DNA of 40,367 bases from a virus. The notes beneath the pieces are model-generated. The model was not told where the DNA came from and did no database searches. It saw nothing but the letters and a program-made list of their open reading frames with translations. Location of the stretch: the IMG/VR virus record IMGVR_UViG_3300031576_000146, positions 1 through 40,367 of that record. One strand, given 5' to 3'. Positions within the stretch are counted from its first letter, which is position 1. Each line of letters starts with the position of its first letter. This document shows positions 26,132 to 32,607 of the stretch, in pieces. A program made the position numbers and the translations under genes.

Positions 26132-26514
26132 AGGTATATTTTCCTGCCGATGGTCTCGCACTCGGCTTCCGTGATTGACCGCATGGACGACCGCGCTTGG
26201 TATTCAAGCCAGTGCTCCACGTCCATAAGATAGCAGCACCTTCGTTTGCGCGGCTCGAAAAACATCACTACCACATACGCGCCCGCCTTCACCAGTGAAA
26301 AGCAATCGAAAGGCTTATAGCCCATCGCCATGTCGGAAATCTTAAACGCCAGCGTCCCCACCTTTACCCGACGGAGAGCTTGTGCTTGATGTTCCTGTAA
26401 AGCGCGGAAGGGAAGCCGTGGAGTTTTTGCCAGCTTCAGTTCGTAAGCCGCCGACCACGGGGCTTGAGTTTTCAGCCACGCCGTGAACAGGCTTTGAAAT
26501 TGACGCTCGGTCAT
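26128..26514 (-). CDS. RecU/Hjr-like Holliday-junction resolvase (PD-(D/E)XK)
   Basis: A 128-residue nuclease resembling RecU-type junction resolvases. The catalytic segment AAYELKLAKT gives the E-x-K pair at about residues 23-25. PFRALQEHQAQAL carries the conserved HQ helix, and KPFDCFSL provides a D-containing strand in the family order. Such enzymes cut branched recombination or replication intermediates before packaging. The ATG at 26514 gives the core without a Cys-rich N-terminal tail that belongs to another frame. It overlaps its neighbours on both sides and is next to an SF2 helicase gene. Confidence 0.75.
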   Translation of the reverse strand: MTERQFQSLFTAWLKTQAPWSAAYELKLAKTPRLPFRALQEHQAQALRRVKVGTLAFKISDMAMGYKPFDCFSLVKAGAYVVVMFFEPRKRRCCYLMDVEHWLEYQARSSMRSITEAECETIGRKIYL

Positions 26515-26638
26515 AGTATTCCCACACGGGCATGATTTGACGGCACTTATCACAGTGTCCCATGTGCATACGGCCGATGTCAATCGCCGTTACGGCGGGA
26601 TTCGCGGCGCATTGTTGGCAGAGCCAGAGAGATTTCAT
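26342..26638 (-). CDS. Zinc-ribbon protein with long out-of-frame overlap
   Basis: A 98-residue frame whose first 45 residues hold CQQC (7-10) and CDKC (29-32 or so), a clear zinc ribbon with a WEYYD end. Its last half (Ser/Gly-rich) is read out of frame through 173 bases of the resolvase gene. It starts by ATGA overlap with the upstream gene. Only the first half looks conserved-type; the tail may be incidental. A regulatory or nucleic-acid-binding role is likely but unproven. Confidence 0.6.
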   Translation of the reverse strand: MKSLWLCQQCAANPAVTAIDIGRMHMGHCDKCRQIMPVWEYYDRASISKPVHGVAENSSPVVGGLRTEAGKNSTASLPRFTGTSSTSSPSGKGGDAGV

Positions 26639-26907
26639 ATTTGCGGTACTTTAATTTTTCCTTGCATGGCGGCGATGACGAGCAGTTCTTCGGGCTTGAT
26701 TTCAAAGTGTTCCAGCGCGGCCAGGAAGGCCATGACGATTTGCGTTTTACTGACTTTGGCGGCCACAATCTGTATGGCGCATTTCTGCATATCCGACATA
26801 TCCACCGCTACGATGAGACCAGGATTCTCTCGCGTCATAATATCGGCCATCTTGTCGAACAGTTCGATTCTGGCGGTATCCACTTGTTCTTTCGTGAGCG
26901 TATCCAT
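26635..26907 (-). CDS. Hypothetical helical protein
   Basis: A 90-residue soluble helical protein with no cysteine cluster or membrane helix (MDTLTKEQVD opening, AALEHFEIKPEELLVIA near the end). It lies between the helicase and the zinc-ribbon gene and ends in an ATGA overlap with the latter. Its start is TATG. Function unknown; a small partner of the replication/recombination genes is an inference from place. Confidence 0.65.
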   Translation of the reverse strand: MDTLTKEQVDTARIELFDKMADIMTRENPGLIVAVDMSDMQKCAIQIVAAKVSKTQIVMAFLAALEHFEIKPEELLVIAAMQGKIKVPQI

Positions 26908-26919
26908 AGGTTCAGTATA

Positions 26920-28266
26920 TTACGATGTTGCCGCTTGCTCAATCGGCCAGCCCATCTTCTTATAAAACCTGCGGCGCATAATTCCCTGGACGTAGAATAC
27001 CTTATTGCCCATGTCATTGATGTCTATGATGAGAGGGTCTTTCTTCCCCTCGAAAATGCGGAGGATTCTTCCCGCCGACTGTTCGGTAAGGATGTCGCTT
27101 TTCACGTCTCCCGCCAGAATAAGCGTGTCCAGGATTGGTATATCCGTGCCTGTGGACAGCATTGAATAAGTGCCCAGTAAAGCATTGAATTCAATTCGTC
27201 CGCTGCGGAGGCTATTAAGTAACCCTGCCCTTTCTTGCGCAGAATCTTTGGAATCAATCGTATGGAGTCCGTCACCAGGAAGAAGGCTTGCGAGGTATTG
27301 ATAATGCTCCACGCGCTTCGTGAGGATAAGCACTTTCCGTCCGCGCAGCATTTCTTCACGAGCCAAACGAGCGATGAGAAGATTCCTTTCTTCGCGCCTG
27401 ATTTGAGCGTTGACCATGAGGGCATATTCGTCAAGAATTATTTGTCCGTAATAAGGTGCCATACGCACGAGCGGCGTTTTCTGCGGCAGTTTCTCGGACA
27501 CGATGATGTCCCCAAAAATGAATTGGATGGCCTTCCCTTGCCCGTCGGTGCGCCTGGCGGTCGCCGTCATGCCGAACAGGCACTTGGGCGCGAACGATTC
27601 GATTATCTCCATCCTGATGGGAGTGACCGCCGTGTGGCACTCGTCCACAATGACCATACCGAATCGGTCTCTTAGCGACTTCCGAAGATTTGGTCGGGAT
27701 TGAAGGGTCTGAAAGGTTCCGACTGAAACGTCTTTGACTTCCTCTTTATCCCCTTGGATGAATCCGACCTCATAGCCGAAGTAGCTTTTGAACGCTTCGG
27801 CGAACTGGTGCGCGATGTGGGTGCGCGGGACGATGAGGAGCGTCGAGAGACCTTTATGCTGAATGAGTTTTGCGGCGATGGCCGTCGTTTTCCCAAACCC
27901 CGTGCCCAACTGGATGACTCCGCAGGCGCGGCGAGAAATTTCATCAAATGCTCCTTTTTGATAGTCCCGCAAATCAACCACTCCTGCACAAGTTCCATCA
28001 GCAATCGCTCGTTCACTGGTACGGTGATTGATTTCAGACGCGAATCGAGCAACATGCGCAACATTGCCCCTTCCAATGGCGAGATAGCCGTCTTGTTCTT
28101 CATAGTAGCGAAAATACTCTGGTACGTTATAAAGTGCCCTGCGATTCCCCATGCGAAGCAACTGGTGGTATTTAGGATTGGGAATCGTGAGCAGTTGTTT
28201 GATTTCGGTTTTGGTTTGCGGGCTTGCGTCGAAGATGTAGAGTTTGTTAGAGACCAGGAGATTCAT
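26920..28266 (-). CDS. SF2 DNA helicase (UvsW-like)
   Basis: A 448-residue superfamily 2 helicase. Motifs in order are a LRDYQ Q-type motif at 99-103, Walker A GTGFGKT at 121-127, DECH at 208-211, TAT at 234-236 and motif VI QSAGRILR at 396-403. The N-terminal 95 residues form a small extra domain. Enzymes of this type unwind or remodel branched DNA and help phage recombination or origin restart. The start at 28266 is chosen because it overlaps the preceding stop (ATGA); its -1 base is C, one of the rare exceptions. It is beside a junction resolvase gene. Confidence 0.9.
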   Translation of the reverse strand: MNLLVSNKLYIFDASPQTKTEIKQLLTIPNPKYHQLLRMGNRRALYNVPEYFRYYEEQDGYLAIGRGNVAHVARFASEINHRTSERAIADGTCAGVVDLRDYQKGAFDEISRRACGVIQLGTGFGKTTAIAAKLIQHKGLSTLLIVPRTHIAHQFAEAFKSYFGYEVGFIQGDKEEVKDVSVGTFQTLQSRPNLRKSLRDRFGMVIVDECHTAVTPIRMEIIESFAPKCLFGMTATARRTDGQGKAIQFIFGDIIVSEKLPQKTPLVRMAPYYGQIILDEYALMVNAQIRREERNLLIARLAREEMLRGRKVLILTKRVEHYQYLASLLPGDGLHTIDSKDSAQERAGLLNSLRSGRIEFNALLGTYSMLSTGTDIPILDTLILAGDVKSDILTEQSAGRILRIFEGKKDPLIIDINDMGNKVFYVQGIMRRRFYKKMGWPIEQAATS

Positions 28267-28751
28267 GGAATATGAGTTTGAATCATTGGATTTTCTCGAT
28301 ACCATGCTTCATACTCTCCGCTATCCATTAAAGACGAGAGAGAAGGGACTTCTCTTATTGTTTTGTAATCAATGCCAGTTATTTCTCCCGTAACTGGATT
28401 TTTGAGAACCTTCATTGGAATTTTGTAAAAACCCTTAAAAAAAGAACCACATCTTTCCATATTAAGGCCATACAATCCTTTGGTTCCTTCATCATCATTG
28501 TGTTCTGGCGTAAACACTAAACCTCCAAATTTTTTCCAATCACCAAAACGAGTGTATTCGATTTTACCTATCAGGTTGCGAACATCTTTCATCTTGAAAA
28601 TAAAACGATTATTATTTCGGCACCATTGATACACTCTCCACAATGCTACTACCAGTCCTTTGTAGAGCGATATTTCTCTTAGACTTACTTTATGAACATG
28701 CCCACAAGAATAACACTGGCAGGTTTGAACTATCCCTCGTGCGTTACTCAT
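28263..28751 (-). CDS. Hypothetical Cys-containing protein in an AT-rich island
   Basis: A 162-residue protein. Near its N-terminus it carries CQCYSCGHVH (residues about 11-20), a partial zinc-ribbon, followed by helical and aromatic-rich regions (VYQWCRNNNRF, YTRFGDWKKFGGLVF). Its DNA is clearly richer in A and T than neighbouring genes, which hints at later acquisition. The start at 28751 has TATG context; earlier start choices would lie in a non-conserved, less plausible leader. Similar Cys-motif proteins occur in phages, but I cannot name a family. Confidence 0.6.
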   Translation of the reverse strand: MSNARGIVQTCQCYSCGHVHKVSLREISLYKGLVVALWRVYQWCRNNNRFIFKMKDVRNLIGKIEYTRFGDWKKFGGLVFTPEHNDDEGTKGLYGLNMERCGSFFKGFYKIPMKVLKNPVTGEITGIDYKTIREVPSLSSLMDSGEYEAWYRENPMIQTHIP

Positions 28752-28909
28752 AAAAATAGAATAAAAATGGCGGGAGGATTCAGAGCTTCGGGTTACGACC
28801 CCTACGCGCAACCTTACCTCCAACGCGATGATGGAACGGCACCACGCGCCTGCCTAACCAACAGCGCATGAATAGAACATGCTTCGCCACTCTGTTATTT
28901 TGTTGACGA
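28752..28909. other. Intergenic stretch between the Cys protein and the FP-repeat protein
   Basis: About 160 bases. A short inverted repeat GCATG/CATGC sits near 28867-28885. A tRNA-like 3' end reads on the minus strand but no acceptor partner is found. No gene or clear promoter was seen. Confidence 0.4.
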
Positions 28910-29107
28910 CTAGACTACGGGGAAGGAAGGAAAGGTAGGGAATGTCGGAAATTCTGGGAACTCAGGAAATGCGGGAAATGCGGGAAATTCCAATTCCAAC
29001 TTCGGCGGTTTCGGTGGCGACGGCGGTTTCGGAGGAGTGGGAATTTTAGGAAAAGTGAATCCCAAAATTCCGACAACCAAGGCAACCGCAAGGATTGATT
29101 TCTTCAT
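28910..29107 (-). CDS. Secreted Pro/Phe repeat peptide
   Basis: A 65-residue protein. Residues 1-18 are a typical signal peptide (MKK, then a hydrophobic SILAVALVVGILGF core). A proline-rich spacer with PPKPPSPPKPPK follows at about 24-36. From residue 41 the C-terminus consists of eight FP steps in which the intervening residues occur in pairs: A, A, E, E, T, T, S. No cysteines occur. It is probably exported and extended, but no family is known to me. Its TATG start follows the upstream stop by seven bases. Surface binding, superinfection exclusion and lysis support are all possible and unproven. Confidence 0.6.
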   Translation of the reverse strand: MKKSILAVALVVGILGFTFPKIPTPPKPPSPPKPPKLELEFPAFPAFPEFPEFPTFPTFPSFPVV

Positions 29108-29114
29108 AGATTCT

Positions 29115-29372
29115 TTACTGCGCCTTATCTTGATACTCTGGCGGCAGGCTCGACCCAAGTGCCTCAAGACACTTCCCTGCCCACATTTTTGCTTCGATTA
29201 GCTTGATATGGACTTGCGACATGGGCTTGACGTAGAGCTTGCCCTTCGTGTTTTTCAACTCATCCGCCCACTGGATTGCCGCGTCAATGGACTTCCTGAA
29301 CTCGTGAATCGCCGCGTCGTCGGCGGTGGCCGCTTTGGACGCTTCAAGGTGCTGTTCGATTTGTGCAGACAT
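29115..29372 (-). CDS. Acb2/DUF7681-like small protein (candidate anti-CBASS sponge)
   Basis: An 85-residue helical protein. The segment HIKLIEAKMWAGKCLEALG (about residues 55-73) resembles the KLEEAxMWA helix typical of the Acb2/Tad1-like small phage proteins, some of which bind cyclic nucleotide immune messengers. It is directly beside a DUF2829 (Tad2-family) gene, which strengthens an anti-defence reading. Binding residues cannot be checked from sequence alone, and several phage proteins of unknown function share the same helix. The call is tentative. Confidence 0.5.
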   Translation of the reverse strand: MSAQIEQHLEASKAATADDAAIHEFRKSIDAAIQWADELKNTKGKLYVKPMSQVHIKLIEAKMWAGKCLEALGSSLPPEYQDKAQ

Positions 29373-29383
29373 ACGGTAAAAAG

Positions 29384-29623
29384 TTACTCGGTTACATACC
29401 AGTCATCAGCCAACAGGTCGGTCTGGCTCGCCGTCCACGGCACCTTGATAAGAGGGTCGGGCGCGGCGATATTGATAAAGATATACGGCATGGTCATCTT
29501 GCTATGCTCATCGGGCGTTTGCAATTCCAGCCACATGCCTTTCAAATGCCACCCGTCGCGGGTGATTTTCTTGCCTTCTTTGAGCGCGGTAAGCGCGTCG
29601 GAAAACGTAAGATAGGGAGGCAT
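29384..29623 (-). CDS. DUF2829 protein, Tad2-family anti-Thoeris candidate
   Basis: A 79-residue protein with strong DUF2829 features: LTFSDALTALKEGKKITRDGW at the N-terminus and VPWTASQTDLLADDW near the C-terminus. The family includes Tad2, which captures the signal molecule of the Thoeris defence system and prevents its toxic effector from acting. The length is typical. The ATG at 29623 gives the family's normal start. The family match is strong; the ligand actually bound is inferred and might differ. Confidence 0.85.
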   Translation of the reverse strand: MPPYLTFSDALTALKEGKKITRDGWHLKGMWLELQTPDEHSKMTMPYIFINIAAPDPLIKVPWTASQTDLLADDWYVTE

Positions 29624-29633
29624 ACGAAATGGG

Positions 29634-29708
29634 TTATTGACGATACAACTTCGAGAGGAAAAGGCATACCACGGCAATCATGGCGACGGTAAATATCAAC
29701 TCACTCAT
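29634..29708 (-). CDS. 24-residue single-span membrane peptide
   Basis: A complete frame with a TATG start that overlaps the upstream stop by eight bases. The product begins MSELIFTVAMIAVVCLFLSK and is nearly all one hydrophobic helix with a basic end. It fits exactly between the upstream gene and the Tad2-family gene. Size and composition suggest a membrane peptide, possibly a regulator of a host membrane protein. It is too short for homology evidence. Confidence 0.5.
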   Translation of the reverse strand: MSELIFTVAMIAVVCLFLSKLYRQ

Positions 29709-30033
29709 AGCGCGGATTGCTCTCTCTCATCTCGAAAATTCGACCTTTCAAAAACTTGACTTGTTGAAACATGGCGTACGGGTCTTCTTTCGCGTCGTGG
29801 TTCCAGTATTCCTGCGCCGCCCTGTCAACCTCCCCAGACCCTAAAGGATTATTGTGCATGGTCGAAAACGTGAACCGCGCCCTTCCGTTCGATTCTTCCA
29901 TTATCTCTATCTGCGGATTTTCAAACACGAGCGAGAGATACGCGGCAAGACCGAGGTCGGTGGTGCTAAAGACGCTATTGGCGCGTTTCGTATCATTTTG
30001 CGGCAGTACCCTCATGTGGCGGTATTGATTCAT
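29701..30033 (-). CDS. DUF5659-like hypothetical protein
   Basis: A 110-residue soluble protein with FSTTDLGLAAYLSLVFENPQIEI in the first half and an alternating strand region after it, resembling DUF5659 proteins of phages and plasmids. No catalytic motif is visible. The ATG at 30033 has T at -1; another ATG two codons upstream (30039) overlaps the previous stop as TAATG, so either could be used. Function unknown. Confidence 0.6.
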   Translation of the reverse strand: MNQYRHMRVLPQNDTKRANSVFSTTDLGLAAYLSLVFENPQIEIMEESNGRARFTFSTMHNNPLGSGEVDRAAQEYWNHDAKEDPYAMFQQVKFLKGRIFEMRESNPRYE

Positions 30034-30038
30034 AACCA

Positions 30039-30344
30039 TTATTTATGGGTTGTTTTATAAGAATCGTGCACTGCCTGGACAGGCTGCGGGACAGGCTGTT
30101 CTTCGGTCTTTAAGAGCACAAAATTGAGGCAGGTGATGGATTTGGCTTTCACCTGGGGGGTTTTCCCCTCAAACTCGGTCTTGATTGATTGCATGATACC
30201 GTCAATGTTCACGTGCGCGGCGAACGGAATGACGATATTAGAGTGCCCGAACGTAAGACCGCCTTCCTCTAACGCCATTATCCAAGGGACGTAATAGAAG
30301 TAGAGCGTAACGGTTTCTTTCTTGAAAGGATTTTTAATAGCCAT
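30039..30344 (-). CDS. Hypothetical soluble protein
   Basis: A 101-residue mixed alpha/beta protein: an aromatic strand VTLYFYYVPW near residue 12, a basic/charged middle, and a proline-containing tail. It starts with TATG and its stop shares a base with the next gene. It is unlike any family I can name and has no membrane or metal motif. Overlap with the preceding gene is 67 bases. Confidence 0.6.
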   Translation of the reverse strand: MAIKNPFKKETVTLYFYYVPWIMALEEGGLTFGHSNIVIPFAAHVNIDGIMQSIKTEFEGKTPQVKAKSITCLNFVLLKTEEQPVPQPVQAVHDSYKTTHK

Positions 30345-30550
30345 AGCTTGATTCTGGCAAATAAATTAGGTGCGACCTTTCGGTATATCGGCTCGGTAAA
30401 AATCGCGCCGTGCCGTTGCTCGAATATTCTTTTTTCAATCAACCGCCTTCGCGCCATCCATCCAGATGACTGGAACAGGGGAACATGGCGGGAGATTTCA
30501 TCTTTTGTTATGAGGCGATGGGCGAGCGCGAGCTTTTCTTTGTGGGTCAT
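30278..30550 (-). CDS. Hypothetical basic protein
   Basis: A 90-residue basic protein. Residues 1-48 are helical and charged (MTHKEKLALAHRLITKDEISRHVP, then ARRRLIEKRIFEQRHG); the last 40 are strongly basic with a hydrophobic LFARIKLWLLKIL stretch. It overlaps the neighbours on both sides, 67 bases downstream and 53 upstream. It might bind nucleic acid or membranes. TATG start. No family recognised. Confidence 0.5.
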   Translation of the reverse strand: MTHKEKLALAHRLITKDEISRHVPLFQSSGWMARRRLIEKRIFEQRHGAIFTEPIYRKVAPNLFARIKLWLLKILSRKKPLRSTSITSLG

Positions 30551-30737
30551 ACTGTTTTTCCAATCTTATCATCTCAAATTTGTAAGTTAAAAAATTTCCT
30601 TCTTTTTTTGGAATCGTGAGCAGTTTGTATATGGTATTGCACGAACGGCATAGTGTGCTTCTTTCGTAGACCAACAACATCAATTTACTGCAAGTAACGC
30701 AATAACATTGAATTTTGAACGGCGTTAAAAGTTTCAT
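30498..30737 (-). CDS. Zinc-ribbon microprotein
   Basis: A 79-residue protein with CYCVTC near residues 11-16 and CRSC at about 30-33, a standard two-knuckle zinc ribbon, and a basic tail ending in HNKR. The ATG at 30737 overlaps the upstream stop (ATGA). It is one of several such ribbons in this stretch and may bind DNA, RNA or a host protein. Confidence 0.6.
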   Translation of the reverse strand: MKLLTPFKIQCYCVTCSKLMLLVYERSTLCRSCNTIYKLLTIPKKEGNFLTYKFEMIRLEKQYDPQRKARARPSPHNKR

Positions 30738-30928
30738 ACCTGGAACTGGCACTGGAAACAATAGTGGAAAAAATTGCCCGTATGCACAGATGAGGGACGA
30801 ATCTGCCATCCACGCGTCTTGCATTTCTCTATGCAGTCTCCCCAGAATTCCCCTTCCACCGTAAGGGAATTGCCGCAGTGGTCGCACGTCATGGTCATCT
30901 CCGCGCCTATCTCGTCGAACTCAATCAT
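30734..30928 (-). CDS. Zinc-ribbon microprotein
   Basis: A 64-residue protein with CDHC at residues 15-18, Cys32 and Cys36 in the middle and CFQC near 57-60, enough ligands for one or two zinc sites. It has a TATG start and an ATGA overlap with the next gene. The HYCFQC end resembles ribbon proteins of other phages. The function is unknown. Confidence 0.65.
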   Translation of the reverse strand: MIEFDEIGAEMTMTCDHCGNSLTVEGEFWGDCIEKCKTRGWQIRPSSVHTGNFFHYCFQCQFQV

Positions 30929-30932
30929 AGCG

Positions 30933-30986
30933 TTACGCTTTTTTGCACAAATAGAAGAACGCGGCCGCGAAAATTATTAACCACAT
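30933..30986 (-). CDS. 17-residue membrane peptide (possible)
   Basis: A short frame reading MWLIIFAAAFFYLCKKA: one hydrophobic helix with a basic end. It ends four bases before the next start but has A rather than T at -1. It fills an otherwise empty gap. Existence is uncertain. Confidence 0.35.
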   Translation of the reverse strand: MWLIIFAAAFFYLCKKA

Positions 30987-31007
30987 TATGTCATCGGGGG
31001 ACACAGG

Positions 31008-31157
31008 CTATGCGCGTTTACTGACGTGAAAATCCTCCAACAGCCCACACGTTGAGCACTCAAAACAGGTTATCATGTCGGCTCCCGCGTAGAAGGAGTA
31101 CGGATTGCCGTAGTTCCAGCCTAGCAGGTGCGCGATACGATGAAGGGAGTGTTTCAT
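31008..31157 (-). CDS. 49-residue Cys-rich protein
   Basis: A small protein with CFECSTC at residues 31-37, a compact three-Cys knuckle, preceded by an aromatic GWNYGNPYSFYAGA segment. Its ATG overlaps the upstream stop (ATGA) and has T at -1, supporting real translation. Probably metal-binding. No family recognised. Confidence 0.55.
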   Translation of the reverse strand: MKHSLHRIAHLLGWNYGNPYSFYAGADMITCFECSTCGLLEDFHVSKRA

Positions 31158-31351
31158 ATAGAAAATACCTTGTAGACGACTGCGGCAAAATTAGAATGGT
31201 AAATATCGTCCGCTCGGGATACGGCAGAATATCCCCAGAATTTCACATCAGTAACCTCCCTATTGTGTCCATCGCTGAACGACGCAAGAAAGTCATTCAG
31301 GGATTTACTTCCTTCACTTGTTGAAAGATTGAAAATTTTTACTTGCGTCAT
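31154..31351 (-). CDS. Cse60-like small protein
   Basis: A 65-residue protein beginning MTQVKIFN, with a loop and a LNDFLASFSDGHNREVTDVKFW middle, and AAVVYKVF at the end. This resembles Cse60-family proteins of firmicutes and phages, whose role is unclear. Both ends overlap neighbours in ATGA style. The similarity is by eye and the biological role remains open. Confidence 0.5.
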   Translation of the reverse strand: MTQVKIFNLSTSEGSKSLNDFLASFSDGHNREVTDVKFWGYSAVSRADDIYHSNFAAVVYKVFSI

Positions 31352-31566
31352 AGATTTTTAGTTAATGGTTTTTTCTCCTGGCACTTATAGCACAGGATTT
31401 TGGTTACGTCGTACTCAAAGAATCGGAGGACGGCGGGGGAGACGATTGCGCCGCACGCGACGCAGACAAATTTCATGCAGCGGTGAAACGCCCACCCCCG
31501 CCAATCCACACCCAGTTCTTCTTTGAGGTGAAGGTTGTAGTTGACGTTTTTTTCTCGCTCGGTCAT
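31348..31566 (-). CDS. Zinc-ribbon protein
   Basis: A 72-residue protein with FVCVACGAI (Cys34 and Cys37 or so) and ILCYKCQEK (about 58-61), a clear two-CxxC ribbon separated by about 20 residues. The start has A at -1, an exception in this genome, and follows the upstream stop by four bases. Function unknown; a nucleic-acid or protein adaptor is likely. Confidence 0.6.
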   Translation of the reverse strand: MTEREKNVNYNLHLKEELGVDWRGWAFHRCMKFVCVACGAIVSPAVLRFFEYDVTKILCYKCQEKKPLTKNL

Positions 31567-31570
31567 TGGG

Positions 31571-31807
31571 TTACTTCTTTATCAGCATGTCTTTTGCCAC
31601 CCATACCGCGTCGCAGGCGAGATTGTGGGAGATTACCTCAATACGCTCCTTGCTCAAATCCTTGTCTCCTCCCATCGAGTGCGGGATGGTACGCTTGAAC
31701 TGTTGGAAAAACAACTTCCAGTATTTCTGCTCCCTGCTGTTGAATTTACGCCACAGTGCAGGACTGGCTTCTTTGATTGGTTGTCTCTTTTTCATAACGA
31801 TTGTCAT
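31571..31807 (-). CDS. Hypothetical basic helical protein
   Basis: A 78-residue protein rich in Lys and Arg, with a helical end (SHNLACDAVWVAKDMLIKK). The first ATG overlaps the previous stop as TAATG; a second ATG, four codons on at 31795, has T at -1. Both are possible. It lies downstream of the OB-fold gene. No family recognised. Confidence 0.55.
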   Translation of the reverse strand: MTIVMKKRQPIKEASPALWRKFNSREQKYWKLFFQQFKRTIPHSMGGDKDLSKERIEVISHNLACDAVWVAKDMLIKK

Positions 31808-32274
31808 TACATTGGCGGAAGTGTGTTGCCCTCGAACGGCACTTCGGTATCCGTATCTCCTCCGTCCGCTATCATGCCGATCTTGCCCGCGCGGTATGCT
31901 TCGAGCATGTCCATCTTCATCTCTCCCTGCGAGTAGACTTTGAGCACCTTGGCAGGTTGTTTGCCGCGTCCTGACGAGGGAATCTCCTTAACGAACTTGA
32001 CTCCGACGTACTGACCGAATCGGGCTTGTTCCAGTCCTGGCAGCACGCGCGGATTGCCGAACTTTCCCCATACGGTGATGACCTGGCCGTCATCGGTAAG
32101 CAGATTATAAATAGTCACCTTGGCTCCAGGGGTATCCTTCATCTTGTCGTCAATGACCCGTTTATCCACATAAACTCCCGTATACGAATCCCCCACTTTA
32201 TCGAACTTCGCGGACACGGGCTTCAACTCATTCTCATCGCCGAATAAATCCTTTGGCTTTGCTTTGGTAGGCAT
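31807..32274 (-). CDS. Putative single-stranded DNA-binding protein (OB-fold)
   Basis: A 155-residue protein with an OB-fold-like strand pattern: SYTGVYVDKRVI, then KVTIYNLLTDDGQVITVWGKF, then YVGVKFVKEI and AKVLKVYSQGEM. A flexible acidic C-terminus follows, ending in PPM. This is the common design of phage ssDNA-binding proteins. It lies in the replication neighbourhood opposite the primase/ATPase genes. It has a TATG start. The fold call is by pattern; an alternative beta-barrel binding function is possible. Confidence 0.55.
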   Translation of the reverse strand: MPTKAKPKDLFGDENELKPVSAKFDKVGDSYTGVYVDKRVIDDKMKDTPGAKVTIYNLLTDDGQVITVWGKFGNPRVLPGLEQARFGQYVGVKFVKEIPSSGRGKQPAKVLKVYSQGEMKMDMLEAYRAGKIGMIADGGDTDTEVPFEGNTLPPM

Positions 32275-32283
32275 AGATTGTTA

Positions 32284-32511
32284 TTATTTTAACACTATTC
32301 TTGCTTTGGGATTCGACCCTGGGACGTATTCGTGCACGTCCAAACCCGTAACTTTCTTGATTGCGACCGCCTTAGAAAACCACACGTCTTTAGCCTGTCC
32401 GCTCATAAGGCGCATAAGGGTAGGGCGGGAAATACCCGTAACGCGGGCAATATCGTACAGAGAGCGTCCCGTGAGTTTGTAATAATCCTTGAGTTTATTG
32501 GAGGTAGCCAT
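32284..32511 (-). CDS. XRE-family helix-turn-helix regulator
   Basis: A 75-residue Cro/CI-type regulator. A helix-turn-helix is visible from about residue 12 to 40: LTGRSLYDIARVTGISRPTLM. There is little beyond the domain, so it is Cro-like in size. It is transcribed divergently from the primase gene across a switch that contains a 15-bp palindrome. It probably represses its own promoter, the primase promoter, or both. The start at 32511 is used; a TTG four codons upstream is less likely and would overlap its own promoter. Confidence 0.8.
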   Translation of the reverse strand: MATSNKLKDYYKLTGRSLYDIARVTGISRPTLMRLMSGQAKDVWFSKAVAIKKVTGLDVHEYVPGSNPKARIVLK

Positions 32512-32522
32512 ACTTGTCCACA

Positions 32523-32551
32523 AGTATATACCCCCTAAAAATCAATGTCAA
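32523..32551 (-). promoter_or_regulatory. Promoter of the XRE regulator
   Basis: On the minus strand a -35 TTGACA (32551-32546) and a -10 TATACT (32528-32523) are separated by exactly 17 bases. The predicted start lies only about five bases before the regulator ATG, so the mRNA would be almost leaderless. The -35 overlaps the left half of the neighbouring palindrome. Confidence 0.8.
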
Positions 32552-32561
32552 GCGTCTTGAC
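32547..32561. promoter_or_regulatory. Candidate XRE operator palindrome
   Basis: A perfect inverted repeat GTCAAG-CGT-CTTGAC overlaps the -35 box of the regulator's own promoter. A further CTTGACTA half-site recurs 22 bases downstream of the right arm's copy and overlaps the -35 of the primase promoter. Spacing suits cooperative binding by the adjacent XRE protein. Confidence 0.65.
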
Positions 32562-32578
32562 TAGGATATGTAAGAACC

Positions 32579-32607
32579 TTGACTACCTTTTGTACTGGGT
32601 TTATAAT
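32579..32607 (+). promoter_or_regulatory. Promoter of the primase/ATPase operon, predicted leaderless
   Basis: A consensus-quality sigma-70-type promoter: -35 TTGACT at 32579-32584, a 17-base spacer, and -10 TATAAT at 32602-32607. The ATG at 32614 is seven bases past the -10, so the expected transcription start is the A of the start codon or within a base or two of it. This predicts a leaderless mRNA. Confidence 0.85.

Noticed and set aside
28760-28860. tRNA-like 3' end (GAATCC...CCGCCA) on the minus strand
   Set aside because: No matching acceptor 5' strand, T-loop or anticodon arm could be built.
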